From positions 1 to 20,939 of the forward strand of contig DASXTS010000328.1 of assembly GCA_036505275.1 (NCBI GenBank): a stretch of 20,939 nt of DNA, written 5' to 3'. The notes beneath the pieces are model-generated. The model had not been told where the DNA came from. It did not search any database and was given only the letters and a program-made list of their open reading frames with translations. Position 1 is the stretch's first letter; the number at the start of each line of letters is the position of its first letter. Positions 8,373-15,257 of the stretch are shown here, piece by piece. A program made the position numbers and the translations under genes. The DNA comes from DASXTS01 sp036505275 (GTDB lineage Bacteria; Actinomycetota; Actinomycetes; Mycobacteriales; Pseudonocardiaceae).

Positions 8373-9158
8373 CCAGTTGCCCCATGAGCGAGGTCAAACG
8401 CAGGTAGAGCTGGTTTGCCTCGTCCATGGTGCTGCCGACGGCCACCGTAGCGGCTGTTGGTGAATGCGGCGATGGTCTTGAGCACCGCGCCTTCCAGCGG
8501 CTTGTAGGCCACGTTGCCCGCGTCGGTGGAGGTGCGGAGGGTGGACTTGTACTCCAGGTACTGGCTTTCCTTGTCCGGTCCGAGCAGTTCGCCGATCGGG
8601 CAGTGCTCCTGCCAGGCGACCTTCGCCTTCGTCTGCAGCAGCGGCAGGTAGTCGTTCAGCACGTCGTCGCGGGCGTCGTCGCTGTCGATCAGCTTGAGCG
8701 CCATGTCCTCGGCGAGGTTCATGTGCCTGACGAGCTCTTCGACGAAGATCTTCGAGATGATCAGCCGGAAGTTCTCCGGCATGTTGACCGCTGCCGACTT
8801 CTGGATCTTCGGCCGCTCGGAGATGTTGTCGAAGATCGCGTCGAGGTGGACGCGGTCGCGCTCGGTCCAGTCGGTGCCGAAGCGTTCGTTGAGCCTTGTG
8901 ATGATCTTGGAGCTCCTTGACCAGCCGCTGGCGGAACGCCTTCTGCGCGTTGTCCTGACCGCCGTGCAGCGCGATGAGCCTGTCCCAGGCCTTCAGCTGG
9001 GTGTCGCCGATGAACGCCAGCGTCAGGCCGAAGTCCAGCCCCACCTCGGCATCGAACTCATGCCAGCCGACTTCGTCGTTGCCCCGCTGGACCAGCGCCG
9101 CGACGATCTCCGCCTCGAACGCGGCCTCATCTGCGTTAACCACGCCTCGCGTGCTCAC
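8362..9158 (-). pseudogene. remnant of type I restriction enzyme subunit R (HsdR), with large internal deletions
   Basis: The 5' part reads as an HsdR N-terminus: EAAFEAEIVAALVQRG, then DFGLTLAFIGDTQLKAWDRL and DNAQKAFRQRLVKEL. Near 8908-8914 the frame changes and the text jumps to the HsdR C-terminal region: KIITRLNERFGTDWTERDRV, DAIFDNISERPKIQ, MPENFRLIISKIFVEELVRH, then ELLGPDKESQYLEYKSTLRT and EGAVLKTIAAFTNSRYGG. That last part is the opening of an AlbA_2/Schlafen-type domain. Right after RYGG the expected remainder of that domain is gone. A third short frame ends STMDEANQLYLRLTSLMGQL, with a stop at 8362. The whole helicase/nuclease core (many hundreds of residues) is absent, so no translocase or cleavage function remains. 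It starts 9 bases after the DUF4926 stop and was probably in one transcript with it. No hsdM or hsdS is visible. Confidence 0.75.
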
Positions 9159-9167
9159 GCCTGGTTG

Positions 9168-9389
9168 CTACGCGACCTCTCGTACATGCAAGATCTCGCG
9201 GCGTCGACGAGGCCTGATCTCGTCCTCGGCGAGAGTCACGACGGCGACAGCGGTTCCATCGGCCGCGGTGAACTCCACCTCGTACCCGCCAGCGGCGTAG
9301 ACGCCCACGACCGCGCCGACGTCGCCCGCGGTGAGCCCGTAGTCCGGAAGGTTCCGCCGCAGCACCACAACCTCGTGTTCCGCGTACAT
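9168..9389 (-). CDS. DUF4926 domain-containing protein
   Basis: A 73-aa protein with the compact beta-barrel-like pattern of DUF4926: EVVVLRRNLPDYGLTAGDVG, AVVGVYAAGGYEVEFTAADG, AVVTLAEDEIRP. It looks full length with no defect. The start is the ATG at 9387-9389; a GAGGAGG lies ~10 bases upstream, overlapping the 3' end of the preceding DUF6883-like gene. In many bacteria DUF4926 genes sit directly next to DUF6883 genes, as here, and the pair behaves like a toxin-antitoxin or immunity-type cassette in its distribution, but I know of no established function. It is downstream of the broken DUF6883-like gene and upstream of the hsdR remnant on the same strand. Its survival while both neighbours are broken is notable. 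Confidence 0.8.
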   Translation of the reverse strand: MYAEHEVVVLRRNLPDYGLTAGDVGAVVGVYAAGGYEVEFTAADGTAVAVVTLAEDEIRPRRRREILHVREVA

Positions 9390-9404
9390 CGTCAGCCAGC
9401 CTCC

Positions 9405-9730
9405 TCAGCTCGGGTACGCCGTGACGAGCCTGGGCGCCTCGTCGGGTCCGTCAGTGATCCACACGGTCCGCAAACCGATCATCCGGCCACTTGGAGATTG
9501 CACCACACCGTCGACGACGAACTTGTGGCCGAACCGTGTCTCGCTATTGGTGATGACCTCGCAGCGCGCCGGCGCGCTCAGCAGGTCGTCGCGCAGCCGA
9601 GTCCAGTCATCTCGCCGTATCCAACCGTGGCGAAGAATGCCGCCTTGTCTCCGCCAACCGGATGGTCCGTGGCCAGCAGGTAATCCAGGATCTTGCGTTC
9701 ATCGACCTGGGCCTCGCTCCATCGGACCAC
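9405..9730 (-). pseudogene. DUF6883-like gene with a single-base frameshift
   Basis: Starting at GTG 9730 the minus strand reads MVRWSEAQVDERKILDYLL, ATDHPVGGDKAAFFATVGY, which matches the typical DUF6883 opening (a HPxGGxKAxFF motif). At about 9611-9620 one base is missing and the family pattern resumes in the next frame as RDDWTRLRDDLLSAPARCEV, then GHKFVVDGVV and LRTVWITDGPDEAPRLVTAY, stopping at 9405. With one base restored it would be about 108 aa, the normal length of the family. As written, translation stops shortly after the shift (…GEMTGLGCATTC). It lies 15 bases upstream of the DUF4926 gene. Whether the shift is real or a sequencing error cannot be decided here; it could also be a programmed shift, though no slippery run is visible. 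Confidence 0.7.
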
Positions 9731-9872
9731 GCTTCATCGTAACCAGCCGTGGCTGCCGTACGGCGTCGCCGCCGCGCCGGCGAGTTCATGCGCCAGCAGC
9801 GGCGAGGCCCGTGTGCATAGGTCAGCGCCAAGGGCGGCCAGCGGCCTCAGGCCGTGGGAGGTGGGATGCGGG

Positions 9873-10293
9873 GCGGACGAGTCGGCCTGTAAGCCGGATT
9901 CTGTGCCCGCGCGGCCTTGCGGCTGTGCGCGGGCGGCGGCCATCCCTCTCGGCCCGGCGTCGCCGCCGGGCTCTAGCGGTCCACCTGCAGGCTCGGGCGG
10001 GCCGCCCTCGGACGCCTGCACAGGAGCTCCGGGTGGGCCCGGAGGCTCCCTCTTGACCTTGCTCCGGGTGGGGTTTGCCGAGCCACCCCGGTCACCCGGG
10101 GTGCTGGTGGTCTCTTACACCACCGTTTCACCCTTACCTCCCGAGCTTTGCACGGGAGGCGGTCTGTTTTCTGTGGCACTGTCCCGCGGGTCACCCCGGG
10201 TTGCCGTTAACAACCACCGTGCCCTACGGAGTCCGGACTTTCCTCGGCGACGGGGACACCCCGTCGACGCGGCCGCCCGGCCGGCTCGTCCGC
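9873..10293 (-). ncRNA. rnpB: RNase P RNA (M1 RNA, bacterial type A)
   Basis: The catalytic RNA of RNase P, which matures tRNA 5' ends. On the minus strand the 5' end GCGGACGAG at 10285-10293 pairs with CTCGTCCGC at 9873-9881, forming the P1 helix that closes the molecule. The universally conserved GAGGAAAGTCCGGACTCC follows P2, then CCACAGAAAACAGACCGCC, GGTAAGGGTGAAACGGTGGT and GTAAGAGACCACCAGC. The 3' conserved block AGAATCCGGCTTAC pairs back to the core. The length of ~421 nt is normal for actinobacteria. No defect is seen, in contrast to the broken protein genes on both sides. Confidence 0.96.
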
Positions 10294-10301
10294 CGACGAT
10301 C

Positions 10302-10307
10302 AGTGTA
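10302..10307 (-). promoter_or_regulatory. -10 box of the rnpB promoter
   Basis: On the minus strand TACACT lies 8 bases before the predicted 5' end of RNase P RNA at 10293, a good match to the actinobacterial TANNNT -10 consensus. No TTGACA-like -35 is evident at 17-18 bases spacing. Confidence 0.5.
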
Positions 10308-10330
10308 CGTGCACCATGGCGTGCACCTGG

Positions 10331-10840
10331 CTACCAGCCTGCCCGGACAGTGAGCGAGGCGGTCCTGGTGACGCCCGCGTAGCTGGCCGAGATGGTGACC
10401 GTCCGGTTGGAGGACACCGACCTGGTCTGACGGTGAAGGTGGCGCTGGTGGCGCCGGCGGACACGGTGACGGTCGAGGGCACGGTGGCTACCGAGGTATC
10501 GCTGCTGGCCAGGGCCACCACGACGCCGCCGGTGGGCGCGGCTGCGGTGAGGCCCGCCAGTAGCCCACGCCCTTGCGCGCTTCGCCGCACACGAGGGCGC
10601 CGTTGGCGGATAGGCCCCTGGCGTCACTCTCGGTGCCGTTGGTGACGCCGAGATCCTGGATGCCGCTCGCCGGCGTCCACCGGAATGCGTGCACGTAGCG
10701 GTTGGCGCCGGCCGTCTCGGGGTAGCCGACGACGGTCTGCCCGTCCGCGGACACGCCGTAGCCGCCGGTGGAGAAGCCCGCCGAGGGGAGCCGAGCCGGT
10801 CGAGGCTGCCGGGGGCGGTCCAGCGCAGGTCAGCCTAGTG
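10331..10840 (-). pseudogene. remnant of a HAF-repeat / Ig-like secreted protein
   Basis: Three minus-strand frames together spell one decayed protein. At the 5' side LRWTAPGSLDRLGS, then in another frame FSTGGYGVSADGQTVVGYPE, HAFRWTPASGIQDLGV and SDARGLSANGALVCGE are HAF repeats (the family of extracellular repeats with HAFRW/DLG motifs). A further frame continues with an Ig-like beta-sandwich segment, GGVVVALASSDTSVATVPST then VTVSAGATSATFTV. A third ends RTVTISASYAGVTRTASLTV, stopping at 10331. At least three frameshifts or small deletions separate these pieces, and no signal peptide or start remains. The original was probably a large secreted or surface protein. The remnant ends only ~38 bases upstream of rnpB, overlapping its probable promoter region. 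Confidence 0.7.
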
Positions 10841-10841
10841 A

Positions 10842-11387
10842 TCAGCGGCCGGTCGGAGTAGCCGGCTGCGGCGTGACGACCTCGCCGTACCTGGCGCCCA
10901 GCGCACGCAGGTAAGCGTCCATGGTGGCGGTGTTGCCGAAGACGAACCGGGACAGGAAGCGGAAGGCGATGTTGTAGACCTCGCCGTGCTCGGTCACGGT
11001 CAGTATGCAGCCGTCCCCGTCGGGCTCCAGCAGGTAGGTCCAGTCACCGCCGAAGGCGAGGCCGGTGTCGGCGATGCGCACAACGAGCCGGCGTGGCCGC
11101 TCGGCTTCCACCGTCTCGAAGGTGATCGTGCCGTTGCGGCCGAACTCTCGCCACGTCGGCGACCCGCCGCTGGGGTCGACCAGTTCGACCCGCTTGACGC
11201 CGGGACGCCAGGTCGGGAACGCCTCGACGTCCGTGAGGGCCTGCCAGACCTGCTCCGGCGGCCGGGACAGCCGCATCCGCCGCGCGGCCACGTGCCCGAC
11301 CGGCAGCCGCGCTCCGACCGTCAGCACCGCGGCGATGGCGCCCGCCAGCACCACAAGCAACCCACCGATGATCGCCCGCCAGCTCAC
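10842..11387 (-). CDS. membrane-anchored SRPBCC-family protein
   Basis: A 181-aa protein with one N-terminal membrane segment (IIGGLLVVLAGAIAAVLTVG, residues ~6-25) followed by a START/Bet v1-like SRPBCC domain. Typical elements are MRLSRPPEQVWQALTDVEAF, PTWRPGVKRVELVD and the C-terminal strand/helix YLLEPDGDGCILTVTEHGEV. Such domains bind hydrophobic ligands in a deep pocket; the ligand here is unknown. The start is the GTG at 11387, 24 bases after the stop of the RNase H/phosphatase gene on the same strand, so it is probably the last gene of that operon. The chosen start leaves no strong Shine-Dalgarno sequence. Confidence 0.82.
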   Translation of the reverse strand: MSWRAIIGGLLVVLAGAIAAVLTVGARLPVGHVAARRMRLSRPPEQVWQALTDVEAFPTWRPGVKRVELVDPSGGSPTWREFGRNGTITFETVEAERPRRLVVRIADTGLAFGGDWTYLLEPDGDGCILTVTEHGEVYNIAFRFLSRFVFGNTATMDAYLRALGARYGEVVTPQPATPTGR

Positions 11388-11411
11388 CCGCGGGACTCTA
11401 GCCGCACGGTT

Positions 11412-12608
11412 TCATGGCAGGAGCGAGGTGTCGTTGAACAGGCGGACCACCGCCGCGCCGTCCGGAAAGAACTCGGCTATCGACAGCGACGCCAGGTCCA
11501 GATGCAGCCGGTAGAACACGGACGGCCCGGCCTCCAGGGCCATCCTGAGCAGGGTCTTGATCGGCGTGACATGGCTGACCAGGACCAGGGTGGCGGCGCC
11601 GTAGGAGGCGATCAGGTCGTCACGGGCGCGGCGAACCCGGCGATGCACTGCGTCGAAGCTCTCGCCACCGGGGGCGGCCACCGAGCTGTCGGCCAACCAC
11701 CGCGGATGCAGCTCGGGGTGGCTCGCGGCGGCCTCGGCGAAGGTCAGCCCCTCCCAGGCGCCGAAGTCGACCTCGGTCAGGCCCTCGTGTACCACGAGCG
11801 GCGCCGCCAGCGCGGTGGCGACCGGCTCGGCGGTGCGTCGGCAGCGCTCCAGCGGCGAGGTGACCACCGCGGCCACCCCGTCCGCGGTGGCCTGGCACCT
11901 ACCGGAAAGCCGCTTCGCGACGGCCTCGGCCTGCCGCTCGCCGAGCGGGGTGAGCGGCACGTCGCCGCGGCCGGAGTAGCGCCGCGCCACCGAGTGCTCG
12001 GTCTGGGCGTGCCTCAGCAGCAGAAAGGTGGTTGGCCGGCCGCGGGCCCCCAGCCAGGACGTCGGCGGCGCGGTCTGCGCGGCCTCGGCGAGGGACGGCG
12101 GCTCCGCGTCGGGCTCCTGATCGGTCTCGGCGGACGAGGCGGTCTCGGTGGACGAGGCGGTCTCGGCGCAGGCGGCCGATGCGGCCGGCCGGGACACCCC
12201 CGCCTGGGCGTCCATCGCCTCGTTGGCAAGCCGGTCGGCGTGCCGGTTCTGTTCCCGCGGCACCCAGGTGAACCGCACCCGGCCGAGCCGGCGGACCAGC
12301 GCGGCGGCCTCGCTGGCCAGCGGCTTCAGGTGCGGTTGACGGACCTGCCACCGGCCGCTCAGCTGCTCGACGACGAGCTTGGAGTCCAACCGCACCTCGA
12401 CCTCGGTGGCACCCAGCTCCGCGGCAGCGCGCAGGCCGGCGATCAGCCCCGAGTATTCGGCGACGTTGTTCGTGGCGATGCCGATGGCCTCGGCGCGCTC
12501 GGCGAGCACGGCGCCGGTGGCAGCGTCCCGCACCACGGCGCCGTAGCCGGCCGGACCCGGGTTGCCACGGGCGCCGCCGTCGGCCTCGACAATGACGGCC
12601 AGCGTCAC
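11412..12608 (-). CDS. bifunctional RNase HI / histidine (acid) phosphatase
   Basis: A two-domain fusion typical of actinobacteria (the Rv2228c type). Residues ~1-135 are RNase HI, degrading RNA in RNA:DNA hybrids, with the acidic catalytic set Asp10 (EADGGARGN), Glu51 (NVAEYSGL), Asp75 (RLDSKLVVEQ) and Asp125 (NRHADRLANEAMD). Residues ~195-398 are a histidine phosphatase domain of the CobC/phosphoglycerate mutase superfamily, with the phospho-acceptor His200 in LLLRHAQTEHS and the second active-site His in LVSHVTPIK. The CobC-like domain acts in related proteins as acid or alpha-ribazole-phosphate phosphatase. The domains are joined by an acidic linker (~138-190) built from an 18-bp DNA repeat. 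The GTG at 12608 starts 33 bases after the stop of the zinc-ribbon gene, in operon arrangement with the Nif3-like gene. Confidence 0.93.
   Translation of the reverse strand: MTLAVIVEADGGARGNPGPAGYGAVVRDAATGAVLAERAEAIGIATNNVAEYSGLIAGLRAAAELGATEVEVRLDSKLVVEQLSGRWQVRQPHLKPLASEAAALVRRLGRVRFTWVPREQNRHADRLANEAMDAQAGVSRPAASAACAETASSTETASSAETDQEPDAEPPSLAEAAQTAPPTSWLGARGRPTTFLLLRHAQTEHSVARRYSGRGDVPLTPLGERQAEAVAKRLSGRCQATADGVAAVVTSPLERCRRTAEPVATALAAPLVVHEGLTEVDFGAWEGLTFAEAAASHPELHPRWLADSSVAAPGGESFDAVHRRVRRARDDLIASYGAATLVLVSHVTPIKTLLRMALEAGPSVFYRLHLDLASLSIAEFFPDGAAVVRLFNDTSLLP
12122..12175. repeat. three 18-bp tandem units in the RNase H/phosphatase linker
   Basis: Units beginning CGGTCTCGG occur at 12122, 12140 and 12158. 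The first two differ by one base and the third diverges at its end. On the minus strand they encode an Ala/Glu/Thr/Ser-rich linker (ETASSTETASSAETD). The period is a multiple of three, so copy-number change keeps the frame. Confidence 0.8.
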
Positions 12609-12618
12609 GGTGTCATCC

Positions 12619-12654
12619 CGGGGTCCCAGTCCCGACCGGGGTCACAGTCCCGAC
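12619..12654. repeat. 18-bp tandem duplication across the zinc-ribbon stop codon
   Basis: CGGGGTCCCAGTCCCGAC (12619-12636) is followed directly by a copy differing at one base (12637-12654). The second copy contains the last codons and stop of the zinc-ribbon gene; the first lies in the gap before the RNase H gene. It may move the spacing of the ribosome-binding region for that gene. Confidence 0.85.
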
Positions 12655-13376
12655 TCTTTCGTCCTGACCAGGATCACGCCGCACTCCTCGCAGCGCAGCA
12701 CGTCGTCCGCCGCGCCGTCGCGCAGCTTGTTGATCGCGTTGCGGTCCAGCTCCAGCCGGCAGGACCCGCAGCGCCGGGCGCGCAGCAGGGCGGCACCGGT
12801 GCCCTTCTGCGCCCGGATCCGGTCGTACAGGGCGAGCAGGTCGGCCGGCAGCTCCGTGACAATGGCCGCCCGCTCGGCGGTGCGCCGCTGCTCGGCGGCG
12901 TCCAGGTCGGCCAGCGCCTGGTCGCGGCGGTGGGTCGCGTCGGCGAGCTGCCGCTCGGCCGCGGCGAGCGCCTCCCGCGCCCTGTCCGCCTCGACGCCGG
13001 TCGCCTCGCGCCGCTCCATGATCTCCAGCAGCTCGTCCTCGAGCACCCCCTGCCGGCGTTGCAGGGTCTCGAGCTCGTGCTCAAGGTCGGTCACCTGGCG
13101 GGCGCCGACGCCGGTGCGCAGCAGCCCGCGGTCGCGGTCCTCGCGGGCCCGCACCGCGTCGATCTCGTTCTCCAGCTTGCTGGCGTCCCGGTCGAGGTCG
13201 CCGACGGCGGTCCGGGCCGCCACGACTGCATCCCGGCGCGCCCGCAGCGCCGCCTCCACATCGGCGATCTCGGTCAGCTCCGGCAACGTTCGCCGCCGGT
13301 GTGCGGCGCGAGCCAGGTCGGTGTCGGCTTCGGCCAGGTCGAGCAGCCGGCGCTGCACCGACGCATCCGCTTTCAT
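12642..13376 (-). CDS. coiled-coil C4-type zinc-ribbon protein (DUF164/CT398 type)
   Basis: A 244-aa protein made of a long, charged, heptad-rich helical region (residues ~1-190, rich in Ala/Arg/Glu/Leu) followed by a C-terminal zinc ribbon. The four cysteines are C203, C206 (RCGSCRLELDRNAINKL) and C229, C232 (LRCEECGVILVR). The architecture matches the bacterial zinc-ribbon family with an N-terminal helical hairpin, whose member in mycobacteria is Rv2229c; the molecular role is unresolved, with nucleic-acid or flagellar/secretion roles proposed in other phyla. The ATG at 13376 is 3 bases after the stop of the Nif3-like gene, so the two are translationally linked. A tandem 18-bp duplication covers its stop codon. 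Confidence 0.9.
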   Translation of the reverse strand: MKADASVQRRLLDLAEADTDLARAAHRRRTLPELTEIADVEAALRARRDAVVAARTAVGDLDRDASKLENEIDAVRAREDRDRGLLRTGVGARQVTDLEHELETLQRRQGVLEDELLEIMERREATGVEADRAREALAAAERQLADATHRRDQALADLDAAEQRRTAERAAIVTELPADLLALYDRIRAQKGTGAALLRARRCGSCRLELDRNAINKLRDGAADDVLRCEECGVILVRTKESGL

Positions 13377-13379
13377 GCT

Positions 13380-14204
13380 TCAGCTACCTCCGGCGACAGT
13401 CCACGGATCGGTGCGGCGGGTGGAGACGTGAACCTTGACCGTACCGCCGAACGCGGCGCCGATTACCTCGGCCGCCTGCGCGCACCATGGGTGCTCGCTG
13501 GCCCAATGCGCGACGTCGACCAGCGCCGGCATCCGCGGGCCGCGGCGCAGGTGCTCGTCGGCCGGATGGTGGCGCAGATCGGCGGTCACATAGGCGTCCA
13601 CGCCGGCCGCGGCGGCCGCTTCGAGCAGCGAGTCGCCGCTGCCGCCGCACACCGCCACCGTGCGCACCGGGCGGTCCGGGTCGCCGGCCCCGCGCACCCC
13701 CCACGCTGTGGCCGGCAGCGCCGCGGCGACCCGGCGCACGAACGCGCCGAACGGCTCGGCCGCCGCCAGTGTGCCCACCCGGCCGAGGCCGTACGGTCCG
13801 TACGGCTGCTCGGGCTGCGGCTGCAGCGGCCCGATCACCGCCAGCCCGATGACCTGCGCCAGCGCGTCAGACACGCCGGGCGCGGCCGCGTCCGCGTTGG
13901 TATGCGCGGTGAACAGCGCGGTGCGCGCCCGGATCATCCGGTGCACCAGGGCACCCTTGGCGGTGTCGGCACCGACCCCGTGCACACCGCGCAGCAGCAG
14001 CGGATGGTGCGCCACGATCAGCTCGGCGCCGTACTCGAGCGCCTCGTCCACAATGGCCGCGGTCGCATCCACGGCGATCAGCACCCGCCGTGCCGGTTCG
14101 GCGGGGTCGCCGCACACCAACCCGACCGCGTCCCAGTCCTGGGCGAGCGCCGGCGGGTACGCCGCGTCCAGCGCGGCGATCACCTCACCAACGGTCGCGG
14201 TCAT
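13380..14204 (-). CDS. Nif3-like dinuclear metal-centre hexameric protein
   Basis: A 274-aa member of the Nif3/YbgI/YqfO family, which forms toroidal hexamers with a two-metal site. The expected ligands are all visible: His66 and His67 (IVAHHPLLLRG), Asp105 (HTNADAAAPGVSDAL), His233 and Glu237 (DVAHWASEHPWC). The central segment RTVAVCGGSGDSLLEAAAAA and the VTADLRHH block are also typical. Mycobacterial Rv2230c is the positional equivalent. Function in the family is not settled; a GTP cyclohydrolase-like or metal-chaperone role has been suggested, and annotation as GTP cyclohydrolase 1 type 2 should be treated with caution. The ATG at 14204 begins the operon with the zinc-ribbon and RNase H/phosphatase genes. 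Confidence 0.93.
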   Translation of the reverse strand: MTATVGEVIAALDAAYPPALAQDWDAVGLVCGDPAEPARRVLIAVDATAAIVDEALEYGAELIVAHHPLLLRGVHGVGADTAKGALVHRMIRARTALFTAHTNADAAAPGVSDALAQVIGLAVIGPLQPQPEQPYGPYGLGRVGTLAAAEPFGAFVRRVAAALPATAWGVRGAGDPDRPVRTVAVCGGSGDSLLEAAAAAGVDAYVTADLRHHPADEHLRRGPRMPALVDVAHWASEHPWCAQAAEVIGAAFGGTVKVHVSTRRTDPWTVAGGS

Positions 14205-14232
14205 GCGGCGGATCGTAGTAAGCGGCCACCGG

Positions 14233-14736
14233 TCATCGCCGCCGAGGCGGGGCCGAGAGAATCCTGGTCACCAGCCCCGCCGTGATGCCCAGCCGGGGCG
14301 TGTTCCGGCCGGCCCGCTCCACGATCTGCGCGGGCGTCAGGCCCATCTCGTGGTACAACCGCACGATCTTCTCCTGCTCGCTGGTCCACGGTCGCCGCAC
14401 CGGGGCCACCCGGCCCGGCTGGCGGCGGCGTTGCGCCGTTGGCGGCCGTGGCCCAGGCTGGCCGCCCGCGTCGCGGTAGTGCGCATCGAGCCCGGTGTCC
14501 TTCCTGGCGAACTCGCCGGCGTCGGCCCGCCTGCCCAACTCGTCCTCGTCGGCCACGATGAACACGTCGCTGCTCTTGTTCACGCCGATCGCGGTGATCT
14601 TCAGCCCGCGGTGTCGCTTGGCCTGGCAGGCGTCCTTGGTGCAGTAGTCGTAGCCCAACTCGACCCGCCCCTCGGGCAGGCCGTCACCGCACTCCACGCA
14701 TCTCACCGGGAGTTCAACCGGGCCGGGGCGCGCCAC
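14233..14736 (-). CDS. uncharacterised protein with N-terminal Cys cluster and C-terminal helix-turn-helix
   Basis: A 167-aa protein I cannot assign to a named family. The N-terminus has a zinc-finger-like set of cysteines, C13 and C16 (RCVECGDGL) with C32 and C37 (YDYCTKDACQAKR). A Pro/Arg/Gln-rich linker covers ~90-114, and the C-terminus contains a probable helix-turn-helix, WTSEQEKIVRLYHEMGLTPA followed by QIVERAG, resembling DNA-binding homeodomain-like/sigma-4-like folds. This suggests a small nucleic-acid-binding protein, but that is inference. The GTG at 14736 is the start; another GTG precedes MRCVECG and is possible. The stop lies 28 bases before the Nif3-like gene. It is divergent from the tyrosine phosphatase gene with only 38 bases between starts, so the two promoters must overlap, or one transcript is leaderless. 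Confidence 0.7.
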   Translation of the reverse strand: MARPGPVELPVRCVECGDGLPEGRVELGYDYCTKDACQAKRHRGLKITAIGVNKSSDVFIVADEDELGRRADAGEFARKDTGLDAHYRDAGGQPGPRPPTAQRRRQPGRVAPVRRPWTSEQEKIVRLYHEMGLTPAQIVERAGRNTPRLGITAGLVTRILSAPPRRR

Positions 14737-14774
14737 ATTCCCGATTGCACGGCCACACCTGGCAGGCTGACCAC

Positions 14775-15257
14775 GTGCCGGCGCACCGTCAGACGTCCAT
14801 CCGTGTGTGCTTCATCTGCACCGGCAACATCTGCCGCTCGCCCATGGCCGAGAAGGTGTTCATAGAGCACCTGCGCCGGGCCCGGCTGGACCATCGGGTG
14901 CGGGTCAGCAGCGCGGGCACCGGTGGCTGGCATGTCGGTGACCCAGCCGACCCGCGCACCGAGGACGTGCTGCGCAGGCACGGCTATCCCATCGACCACA
15001 AGGCCAGGCAGGTCGCTGTCGAGCACACCGACGCCGACCTCCTGGTGGCGCTCGACTCCGGACACGCCCGCTCGCTGCGCCGTATCGTCGACCACCCGGA
15101 CCGGATCCGGCTGCTGCGGTCCTTCGACCCGGACGCCGGGGCCGACCTCGACGTACCGGACCCGTACTACGGTGGCCGCCCCGGTTTCGACGAGGTGCTC
15201 ACCATGATCGAGGCCGCCATGCCCGGCCTGCTCGCCTGGGTCCGGGAACGGCTGTGA
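14775..15257 (+). CDS. ptpA: low-molecular-weight protein-tyrosine phosphatase (PtpA-like)
   Basis: Cytosolic or exported LMW phosphatase. The active-site P-loop CX5R is CTGNICRSP (nucleophile Cys15, Arg21) immediately after the N-terminal strand IRVCFI. The general-acid Asp is in PDPYYGGRPGFDE (Asp129). Length is 160 aa, and RVSSAGTGGWHVGDPADPRT and DLLVALDSGHARSLRR closely follow the mycobacterial PtpA pattern. I chose the GTG at 14775; the frame extends to a TTG at 14745 with no conserved residues. Its stop overlaps the start of the fructosamine-kinase gene (GTGA), implying coupled translation. In bacteria LMW phosphatases next to fructosamine-kinase homologues have been proposed to remove the 5-phosphate from ribulosamine-5-phosphate adducts on proteins, so a deglycation role is as likely here as tyrosine signalling. 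Confidence 0.93.
   Translation: MPAHRQTSIRVCFICTGNICRSPMAEKVFIEHLRRARLDHRVRVSSAGTGGWHVGDPADPRTEDVLRRHGYPIDHKARQVAVEHTDADLLVALDSGHARSLRRIVDHPDRIRLLRSFDPDAGADLDVPDPYYGGRPGFDEVLTMIEAAMPGLLAWVRERL

Noticed and set aside
10986..14285. A 1099-codon open frame on the + strand
   Set aside because: It is antisense to the SRPBCC, RNase H/phosphatase, zinc-ribbon and Nif3 genes, has low-complexity Gly/Arg/Gln/His content, and is a by-product of GC-rich third positions.
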